Positions 7,901-12,164 of a stretch of 12,164 nucleotides of DNA are shown piece by piece. The position numbers were made by a program, and so were the translations under genes. How positions within the stretch are numbered: the first letter of the stretch is position 1; every line of letters starts with the position of its first letter. The notes beneath the pieces were generated by a model. The model did no database searches and had not been told where the DNA came from. It was given only the letters and a program-made list of their open reading frames with translations. The stretch comes from M3007 sp964392655 (GTDB taxonomy: Bacteria > Bacteroidota > Bacteroidia > Chitinophagales > Saprospiraceae). Location of the stretch: contig CAYMQY010000133.1 of the NCBI GenBank assembly GCA_964392655.1, positions 1-12,164 on the forward strand, in the 5' to 3' direction.

Positions 7901-8729
7901 CAACACCGCAGTACTGTTCGGCGGTATCACCTACGACGCAGATACCACGGCCATGTCTCAGGCTAACGCCGGACTGGATTCCATTTCGATTACTTCCCGT
8001 GGCGAACTCAGTTTTTCCTACACCGATTCCACCCTGCGCGTCGGCACCTGGAGGACTCTGCCTTTCACCGACCGGGAAGTGAAAAGTGTGGAAAAAACAC
8101 TCAATTCCGCCGGTTTTCAAATCGAAACCCGACGCAGTTTTGCGGCCACCGAGGAGGCATTCAAATCCATCGGCGCCGGCGACAAGCCCTCGCCCCGCGT
8201 GCTGCACCTCGCCACGCACGGCTTTTTCTTCCCCGATCCCAAAAACTCCCCCTCGCCTTTGGAGAGGGGGTTGGGGGGTGAGGCCGAACCCGTTTTCAAA
8301 CGCTCCGACCACCCCATGATCCGCTCCGGCCTCCTGCTCGCCGGTGCAAACTACGCTTGGGCCACCGGCAAATCCCTGCGCCCCGGCATGGAAGACGGTA
8401 TCCTCACCGCCTACGAAATCAGCCAGATGAACCTCTCCAACACCGAACTGGTAGTGCTCTCCGCCTGCGAAACGGGGCTGGGCGACATTCAGGGCAACGA
8501 GGGCGTGTACGGCCTGCAACGGGCGTTCAAGATCGCCGGAGCAAAGTACCTGATCATGTCGTTGTGGCAGGTACCCGATCAGGAAACCTCGGTCTTTATG
8601 TCCGTTTTTTACAAACACTGGCTCGAAGGAAAAAAAGACATACCCGAGGCCTTCCGCACTACTCAGCAGGAAATGCGGGAGCGTTTTATCAACCCGTACC
8701 AGTGGGCAGGCTTTGTGCTGGTGGAGTAA
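4944..8729 (+). CDS. Exported TPR-repeat protein with C-terminal CHAT (caspase-like) domain
   Basis: This 1261-residue protein starts with a signal peptide (about 1-19, MRTLLFFAFVSFAVPVFCQ), so it should act in the periplasm or outside the cell. Residues 45-674 hold 15 kinesin-light-chain-like TPR units of 42 residues, with consensus NYEKAEPLYLEA plus LGKEHPDYA. Each is expected to form a helix pair, together a superhelical binding surface. A degenerate unit (675-716) and a charged, possibly coiled-coil stretch (about 770-830) follow. The CHAT domain begins near residue 910 (LYDLLWKPLEPHL, then IYFSPSGLLHRLNLAAIP). Its catalytic dyad is visible: H1092 in ATHGFFF and C1175 in LSACETGLG. CHAT domains are caspase/separase-fold cysteine peptidases, often with TPR sensors, so proteolysis is likely but the target is unknown. 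A short palindromic repeat is inserted in frame between H1092 and C1175. The TPR half is more AT-rich than the CHAT half. No CRISPR or gasdermin gene is nearby. Confidence 0.93.
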   Translation: MRTLLFFAFVSFAVPVFCQNADSLAIVREVDSLLTTATGLWRAGKNQEALPIARQAADLSKQKWGENNARHAASLHRLAGVLFNLGQHKEAEELYLKTIDLRARLLGKEHVDYARSLSNLGLLYYLTGDFAKAEPVYLEATDVLGKVFGKEHADYTTCLNSLVVLYLHMGNFEKAEPLCLEIKNIREKTLGREHPDYAANLANLALVYASMGNYKKAEPVCREALNLCEKTQGKEHPEYARNLYNLLVIYIQLDNYEKAEPLCLELIAIRERSLGKEHPDYIDILNKLASLYWGMGNYEKAEPLLLESKTVSEKVLGNTHPDYAASLNSLANLYNRLGKFEKAEPLYLEALTIRRNALGKEHPDYAASLSDLASLYHAFDFFEKAEPLYLEAKTIREKNPGKAHPHYAISLNNLAAFYVALARYEKAEPLYLEAITIREKELGKEHPKYASSLNNLASLYSAMGWYEKAEPLQIEAKAIWEKALGKEHSDYAVCLANLGILYYHTGNYKKAEAIYLEAKVLREKSLGKEHPDYVSSLYNLVVLYMAMGNYEKAEPLIIESKAIYEKSLGKEHPEYAGILNYLALLCKKTGNYEKAEAVYLESKAIYEKILGKEHPKYASSLNDLASLYRDLGNFEKAEPIYLEAKAIWKKSLGNEHPEYAKALNNLAFLYENKNRFPASDLLLTELSALEQARLSKAASFLSELELTNYTATFQSTGDDLASYLLARPSGLPGVLPAMAYDHALFFKGFLLTAAEGLNTRSTAAPASEEINLRLKSYRRRLAAEYAKPVAERKGVAELEEKANSTEKELARTVTGYADAIRQVKWQEVQRVLKRDEMALELVHFQVNFPKNTDSTLYAALLLLPGAEQPTFIPLFEEKSLDSILQTQGERKADYVNGIYALAERGAKPLGKPQKTLYDLLWKPLEPHLQGVQTIYFSPSGLLHRLNLAAIPISMDSMLGDRYHLVELGSTRQLVVPSVGSPARKIANTAVLFGGITYDADTTAMSQANAGLDSISITSRGELSFSYTDSTLRVGTWRTLPFTDREVKSVEKTLNSAGFQIETRRSFAATEEAFKSIGAGDKPSPRVLHLATHGFFFPDPKNSPSPLERGLGGEAEPVFKRSDHPMIRSGLLLAGANYAWATGKSLRPGMEDGILTAYEISQMNLSNTELVVLSACETGLGDIQGNEGVYGLQRAFKIAGAKYLIMSLWQVPDQETSVFMSVFYKHWLEGKKDIPEAFRTTQQEMRERFINPYQWAGFVLVE
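5076..6965 (+). repeat. 15 tandem 126-bp coding units (42-residue TPR modules)
   Basis: The reading frame advances in strict 42-codon units with no indels from residue 45 to 674; for example, units start at residues 87 and 633, exactly 13 periods apart. The core GAAAAAGCCGAACC recurs almost unchanged in many units at the DNA level. The first three units are more diverged (QHKEAEELYL, DFAKAEPVYL). Such homogeneity suggests unit duplication or gene conversion, and copy number could vary between strains. Long open frames on the opposite strand across this region are side effects of the periodicity. Confidence 0.92.
8246..8283. repeat. Short interspersed palindrome inserted in frame within the CHAT domain
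   Basis: CCCCCTC (8248-8254) pairs with GAGGGGG (8264-8270), with an inner CC/GG pair around TTT. A G-rich tail, TTGGGGGGTGAGG, follows. It encodes NSPSPLERGLGGE between ATHGFFFPDPK and the later part of the CHAT fold and does not break the frame. From memory, near-identical C/G-rich palindromes that translate as SPLERG or NPLSKGEG are dispersed in many Bacteroidota genomes. That family link is recall and not a search result. Confidence 0.72.
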
Positions 8730-8835
8730 CAGCGCCGGTTCTGCGTTTTTTCAAAATCTTCAGACAGTTCATCCCGTACGCACTGCATGTACTGCGTTTC
8801 TCATCGTCCCCCACTTCATCTGCCACTTTCCTTCT

Positions 8836-8843
8836 TACTTTTG
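8836..8843 (+). promoter_or_regulatory. Candidate -7 promoter element for the HEAT-cyclophilin lipoprotein
   Basis: TACTTTTG matches TAnnTTTG and lies 16 bases before the ATG at 8860, which would give a very short leader. No TTG is seen at the expected -33 spacing. The 130-base gap after the CHAT gene also has a T-run (8746-8751) following a very weak GC-rich stem; I do not call that a terminator. Confidence 0.5.
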
Positions 8844-8859
8844 CCGCAAAACTGCCGAC

Positions 8860-10890
8860 ATGCGCCGCTACCGCTTTTTACTCCTGACCCTGCTCATCCT
8901 TACCGGACTATTCGCCTGTGTGCCGCCCGACGGTCAGCGTCCGGAATCCCAGATCATCAATATTGACCTGAACAACAAGCAGGTACAGCACCTGTACAAC
9001 CTGCGCGACGAAGGCAAGACCGACAGCCTCGTGGCTTACCTCAGTCACCCCACTGCTACCATGCGTTATCTGGCGGCCCTGTCGTTTGCCTCGGTGCGCG
9101 ACTCCGCCGCTGTGGAGCCGCTCGTCACCCTGCTGCGCGATACGCTTGAGGAAATCCGCATCGCAGCGGCGTTTTCGCTGGGCCAGATCGGCTCGGCGCG
9201 CGCCGAATTACCCCTGCTGAACGCCTTCCGGCAAGACGACTCGCTCTCGCAGCACCAGCGCTTCAATGCCGTGGTGTTGGAAGCCATCGGCAAGTGCGGC
9301 GGGCCGGTCAACCTGGCGCACATCGCTTCGGTCAGCACCTATTTTCCCACCGACACCCTGCTGCTCGAAGGCCAGTGCCGCGCCATCTACCGATACGCCC
9401 TGCGCAAAATCACCGACCGGGCCGGCACCGCGCGTATGGTGAGTTATGTGGCCAACGAACGTATCCCAGGCACGGCGCGACTCATGGCGGCGCACTACCT
9501 CGCCCGCACCGCCGAGGTGGTGCCCGATAGTGCTCAGGCCGTTGAACTGGCTGCGGCTTATGTGCGCTCTTCTGACCCCGATATCCGCATGGCGCTGGCC
9601 AAAGCACTGGGAAAATCGGGCACCAAACCCGCTTTCGCCATTCTTTCCAAAGTCATCAAAACCGAGCAGGACTGGCGCGTAAAGTGCAACCTGATTCAGG
9701 CAATGGCCAAATTCGAGTACGATACCGTGCGGGCGCTGGTGTCGCCGTTTGTGCAAGACAACAACCCGCATGTGTCGCGCACGGCTGCCGAATTTTTTGT
9801 GGCCAACGGCCAACAGCAGGACGGCGACTACTACTGGCGCATCGCCCGCGACAACCCCGACCTGCCCTGGCCCACCCGTGTGGCGCTGTACCGGGCGTCG
9901 TACAAATGGATTCCGGGCTTCGGTCAGCCGGAAAAAAAAGAGTACATCAACTACCGCCTGCGCGATTTTTTCCTGAAATCCACCAACCCCTGGGAGCGCG
10001 CAGCCTGCCTGAATGCCCTGACGGAATTCGGCTGGCAGTTCAAGTGGATACACGACAAGGGTTTCAACGACCCAAACCCCATCGTGAAAAGTGCCGCAGC
10101 GGAGGCTATTGCCACGATTTGCAAAAATCCGGAGTTTTACCGTGCCTTTGGCGAAAACGCCCGCAACGTGCGTCGCGACCTGTATGACTACCTACTCGAA
10201 GCCATCGCCACCGGCGACCCCGGCATGGTGGCTGCTGCCGCCGACGGCCTTTGCGCGCCCGTGCTCCAGTACCATACCTTTGCCGATTCGGCCCAGATCA
10301 ATGGATTGCGTGCCGCGCTAAACCGACTCCAGGTGCCGCGCGACTACGAGGCGTACATCGCCCTCGAAAAAGCCGTAGCCTGTCTCGAAGGCAATCCCGA
10401 ACCGGCGGCGACAAAACCGCCGTACAACCATCCGATTGACTGGAAACTGCTCACCAGCATCAACTCGGCCACCCGCGTGGTGCTGCAAACTGCCAAAGGC
10501 AACATCAGCCTGCAACTGTACCCGGCCTGGGCGCCCGGCTCAGTCGTGAACTTTCTCGACCTGGCCAAAAAAGGCTTTTTTGACAAAAAGGTGTTCCACC
10601 GCGTGGTGCCCAATTTTGTAGTGCAGGGCGGCTGCCCGCGCGGCGACGGATACGGGTCGCTCGACTACTCCATCCGCACCGAAATCGGCATGGCCTGGTA
10701 CGACGACGAAGGCTACCTCGGCATGGCTTCCGCCGGCGCCGATACCGAAGGCACCCAGTTTTTCATCACCCACTCCCCCACCCCGCACCTCGACGGGCGC
10801 TATACCATTTTCGGAAAAGTAGCGCAGGGCATGGACGTGGTACATAAACTCCAGCCGGGCGACACCATCGAAAAGGTTACGTTCCAATGA
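8860..10890 (+). CDS. HEAT-repeat lipoprotein with C-terminal cyclophilin-type peptidyl-prolyl isomerase domain
   Basis: This 676-residue protein begins with a lipoprotein signal: RRYRF, a hydrophobic stretch, then lipobox LFAC with C20 as the lipidated residue. Residues about 40-520 form alpha-helical HEAT-like repeats (for example VEPLVTLLRDTLEEIRIAAAF and ALAKALGKSG). Residues about 539-676 are a cyclophilin domain: FHR at 579-581 with catalytic R581, VPNFVVQGG at 583-591, GTQFFIT at 631-637 and HLDGRYTIFG at 643-652. The position of the cyclosporin-contacting tryptophan of human CypA is H643, as in many bacterial cyclophilins. It should be envelope-anchored and catalyse proline isomerisation, with the HEAT part binding partners. 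I chose the ATG at 8860 because it opens the lipoprotein signal; an earlier in-frame ATG at 8713 overlaps the CHAT gene and gives no sensible N-terminus. The acidic surface-export signal seen after the cysteine in some Bacteroidota is absent. Confidence 0.94.
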   Translation: MRRYRFLLLTLLILTGLFACVPPDGQRPESQIINIDLNNKQVQHLYNLRDEGKTDSLVAYLSHPTATMRYLAALSFASVRDSAAVEPLVTLLRDTLEEIRIAAAFSLGQIGSARAELPLLNAFRQDDSLSQHQRFNAVVLEAIGKCGGPVNLAHIASVSTYFPTDTLLLEGQCRAIYRYALRKITDRAGTARMVSYVANERIPGTARLMAAHYLARTAEVVPDSAQAVELAAAYVRSSDPDIRMALAKALGKSGTKPAFAILSKVIKTEQDWRVKCNLIQAMAKFEYDTVRALVSPFVQDNNPHVSRTAAEFFVANGQQQDGDYYWRIARDNPDLPWPTRVALYRASYKWIPGFGQPEKKEYINYRLRDFFLKSTNPWERAACLNALTEFGWQFKWIHDKGFNDPNPIVKSAAAEAIATICKNPEFYRAFGENARNVRRDLYDYLLEAIATGDPGMVAAAADGLCAPVLQYHTFADSAQINGLRAALNRLQVPRDYEAYIALEKAVACLEGNPEPAATKPPYNHPIDWKLLTSINSATRVVLQTAKGNISLQLYPAWAPGSVVNFLDLAKKGFFDKKVFHRVVPNFVVQGGCPRGDGYGSLDYSIRTEIGMAWYDDEGYLGMASAGADTEGTQFFITHSPTPHLDGRYTIFGKVAQGMDVVHKLQPGDTIEKVTFQ

Positions 10891-10900
10891 AAAACCCGTA

Positions 10901-10916
10901 TCAGCCCACGGATTTA
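10901..10916. repeat. Half copy of the REP-like repeat
   Basis: TCAGCCCACGGATTTA repeats the left end of the element at 10931-10997 (TCAGCCCACGGATTCA) but lacks the matching right half; the next bases, TTCACAGGC, cannot close the hairpin. It starts 10 bases after the lipoprotein stop. It is most likely a decayed or truncated copy. Confidence 0.7.
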
Positions 10917-10930
10917 TTCACAGGCGAATC

Positions 10931-10997
10931 ATCTCAGCCCACGGATTCATCCGTGGGCATCCCGGGCCGGCCCACGGTTGTAAACCGGGGCTGAGAT
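10931..10997. repeat. REP-like clustered palindrome (two hairpins inside an outer inverted repeat)
   Basis: The outer arms ATCTCAGCCC (10931-10940) and GGGCTGAGAT (10988-10997) are perfect inverted repeats. Inside are two hairpins: GCCCACGG-ATTCAT-CCGTGGGC (10937-10958) and an imperfect one from GCCCACGGTT (10970-10979) to AACCGGGGC (10983-10991). GC-rich CCCGGGCCGG lies between them. Inner and outer stems share bases, so alternative folds are possible. This layout resembles REP elements mobilised by RAYT (TnpA-REP) transposases. No transposase is in the window, so it would be a non-autonomous copy. It could also stabilise or terminate the lipoprotein mRNA. Confidence 0.82.
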
Positions 10998-11071
10998 TGC
11001 AACAACCATACAACCCACCCACCACAAACCGTAAAAACCACCAACCAGAAAACAGCAAAACTCCTTCTTTT

Positions 11072-11839
11072 ATGACCAGCATCGTTTCGTACAACGTCAA
11101 CGGCCTGCGTTCTGCTATTTCCAAGGGTTTTCTCGACTGGCTTGGCCGGGAGCATTTCGACATCGTGTGCCTGCAGGAAACCAAGGCCACGCCCGAGGAT
11201 ATTCCCCTGCTGGAAATCGAGGCGCTCGGCTACCGGCACTACTGGCATTCCGCCGAAAAAAAAGGGTACAGTGGCGTAGGCACGTTGTGCAAACACGAGC
11301 CGGACGATGTGGTGGTGGGTTGCGGCATCGAAAAATACGACCGCGAGGGCCGCATCCTGCGCACTGATTTCGGCGACTGGTCGGTGCTGAACTGCTACTT
11401 CCCTTCCGGCACCACGGGCGAGGAGCGGCAGGCGTTCAAGATGGTTTTCCTCGACGACTTTTTCCGCTGGATGGCCGAACTGAAAAAAGAGCGGCCCCGG
11501 CTCATTGTGGTGGGCGACTACAACATTGCCCACACCGAGCGGGACATTCACGACCCGAAGGGCAACAAAAAATCCAGCGGCTTCCTGCCCGAAGAACGGG
11601 AATGGATGAGCCGGTGGTTTGCCGGCGGATTCACCGACGCCTTCCGGCAAGTTCACCCGGAGTTGGTGGAGTACAGTTGGTGGTCGTTCCGGGCCGGTTC
11701 GCGCAGCAAAAACAAGGGCTGGCGCATTGATTACCAGTCGGTGACCGATAACCTGGCCGGAGCAGTAGCCGATGTGCGACACCTGACCGACGTGGTGCAT
11801 TCCGACCATTGCCCGGTGTGGATGGAGATTGGGGTGTAA
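11072..11839 (+). CDS. xth: Exodeoxyribonuclease III / AP endonuclease
   Basis: This 255-residue enzyme of the EEP (endonuclease/exonuclease/phosphatase) superfamily cuts DNA at abasic sites and removes 3' blocking groups in base-excision repair. Catalytic motifs are intact: N8 in SYNVNG, E36 in LQETK, Y109 in NCYFPSG, D149 and N151 in VGDYNIAH, D220 in GWRIDY, and the terminal SDH motif with D245 and H246. Length matches ExoIII/ExoA. The ATG at 11072 is chosen because MTSIVSYNVNG is the usual N-terminus. An upstream in-frame ATG at 10997 lies at the edge of the REP-like element and would add 25 low-complexity residues. No promoter consensus is seen in 10998-11071, so expression may depend on upstream transcription or on an unrecognised promoter. 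Confidence 0.97.
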   Translation: MTSIVSYNVNGLRSAISKGFLDWLGREHFDIVCLQETKATPEDIPLLEIEALGYRHYWHSAEKKGYSGVGTLCKHEPDDVVVGCGIEKYDREGRILRTDFGDWSVLNCYFPSGTTGEERQAFKMVFLDDFFRWMAELKKERPRLIVVGDYNIAHTERDIHDPKGNKKSSGFLPEEREWMSRWFAGGFTDAFRQVHPELVEYSWWSFRAGSRSKNKGWRIDYQSVTDNLAGAVADVRHLTDVVHSDHCPVWMEIGV

Positions 11840-11877
11840 GCAAATCCAAATCTTATCCTTCCCATTCACCATATCTC

Positions 11878-11947
11878 GCCGTTGCAAGCCAACGGCCCGA
11901 ATTTGCGCAGGCAATTATTTGGGCTTTTGAGAGCAAAAACCGCTCTC
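11878..11947. other. Cluster of small hairpins downstream of xth
   Basis: Three inverted repeats follow each other: GCCGTTG-CAAGC-CAACGGC (11878-11896, perfect 7-bp stem), an imperfect GCCC...GGGC fold (about 11894-11922), and GAGAGC-AAAAACC-GCTCTC (11929-11947). None is followed by a clear T-run on the plus strand, so they are not canonical terminators. They may be a decayed REP-like element or an mRNA 3'-end structure. The region from 11840 to 12136 otherwise holds AT-rich sequence, the promoter-like element at 12029 and the hairpin at 12055; I see no gene there. Confidence 0.5.
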
Positions 11948-12028
11948 GCCAAATTATCGCCGGAACGATTGAAAATTCTTAACAAATTTTCCCCAAAAAA
12001 TTTGCGCGGCAATTGCTGTTTGTTTTTA

Positions 12029-12036
12029 TATCTTTG
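12029..12036 (+). promoter_or_regulatory. Candidate -7 promoter element upstream of a terminator-like hairpin
   Basis: TATCTTTG matches TAnnTTTG and follows a strongly AT-rich stretch (about 11950-12028). TTTG at 12001-12004 is 24 bases upstream, slightly longer than usual for a -33 element. Transcription would begin around 12043, directly before the hairpin at 12055-12073. Confidence 0.48.
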
Positions 12037-12054
12037 GCGGCTTTTTTGAAAAAG

Positions 12055-12077
12055 GCCCCGCCGACCGCGGGGCTTTT
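12055..12077 (+). terminator. Intrinsic terminator-like hairpin
   Basis: GCCCCGC (12055-12061) and GCGGGGC (12067-12073) form a perfect 7-bp GC-rich stem with loop CGACC, followed by TTTT. A's before the stem (12049-12053) can extend pairing with the T's, so the structure could work on either strand. Because it comes right after a promoter-like element, it could act as an attenuator or define a very short RNA and need not end xth transcription. Confidence 0.55.
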
Positions 12078-12136
12078 GCTATAAAAATGCCCCCGACGCG
12101 ACCGCCACACGATATATTTTAACCAGTATCCGAACG

Positions 12137-12164
12137 ATGTCTTCGATAGCCGCTGCACCCGACG
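12137..12164 (+). CDS. Possible start of a gene cut by the right edge
   Basis: ATG at 12137-12139 opens a frame encoding MSSIAAAPD, which runs off the window. Only nine codons are visible, so no function can be given. Support is positional: the promoter-like element at 12029 and the hairpin at 12055-12077 lie upstream on the same strand. Confidence 0.3.

Noticed and set aside
4944..8729. Craspase- or gasdermin-type defence locus
   Set aside because: The CHAT-TPR architecture invites this call, but no CRISPR array, Cas effector, gasdermin or other defence gene lies within the window. The predicted signal peptide also argues against cytoplasmic defence.
8741..8751. Terminator after the CHAT gene
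   Set aside because: There is a run of six T's, but the preceding stem (CGC/GCG) is only about three base pairs, too weak to call.
8713..8859. Longer N-terminus for the HEAT-cyclophilin protein from the ATG at 8713
   Set aside because: It overlaps the end of the CHAT gene, runs through the candidate promoter and puts 49 unusual residues before a clear lipoprotein signal peptide. The ATG at 8860 explains the sequence better.
12087..12122. An 11-residue frame, MPPTRPPHDIF, as a leader peptide
   Set aside because: It is too short to support alone and shows no run of regulatory codons. It is mentioned only as part of the promoter-hairpin observation.

Overview
The window looks like chromosomal DNA from a GC-rich member of the Bacteroidota, most likely a Saprospiria-type lineage. 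The phylum call rests on repeated matches to the Bacteroidota -7 promoter element (TAnnTTTG) just upstream of several genes, on leaders without obvious Shine-Dalgarno sites, and on two typical protein architectures: an exported TPR-CHAT protein and a HEAT-cyclophilin lipoprotein. The lineage below phylum is inference. No replication, phage, integrase, transposase or CRISPR gene is present.

Layout: a tRNA-Thr(UGU) runs off the left edge on the minus strand. A small SAM-dependent O-methyltransferase (281-925, +) converges with a minus-strand pair: a CvpA-family membrane protein (start 2291) followed by a glutamine amidotransferase of the TrpG/PabA family (GTG start 1564). Divergent from cvpA are dtd (D-aminoacyl-tRNA deacylase) and a four-helix membrane protein. 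A large inverted array of 9-base TTGAGCGGG-type units separates these from hisS (histidyl-tRNA synthetase). The plus strand then carries a 1261-residue exported protein with 15 TPR units and a C-terminal CHAT (caspase-like) domain, a HEAT-repeat lipoprotein ending in a cyclophilin domain, a REP-like clustered palindrome, and xth (exonuclease III). The last 325 bases are mostly non-coding. They hold hairpins, a promoter-like element followed almost at once by a terminator-like hairpin, and possibly the first codons of another gene.

How the genes relate: most are independent housekeeping functions (translation quality control, aminoacylation, base-excision repair, chorismate-linked amidotransfer). 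The non-routine part is 4944-10890, where an exported TPR-CHAT putative protease is followed by an envelope lipoprotein with a folding-catalyst domain. Both would act outside the cytoplasm, but the lipoprotein has its own promoter-like element and nothing in the sequence proves a joint pathway.

Three kinds of short repeat sit in or between genes: the inverted array before hisS, an in-frame palindrome inside the CHAT domain, and the REP-like element before xth. I found no convincing case for a complete new defence or mobile system. The best leads are the exported CHAT protein, its homogeneous 42-residue repeat array with mosaic base composition, and the repeat elements.
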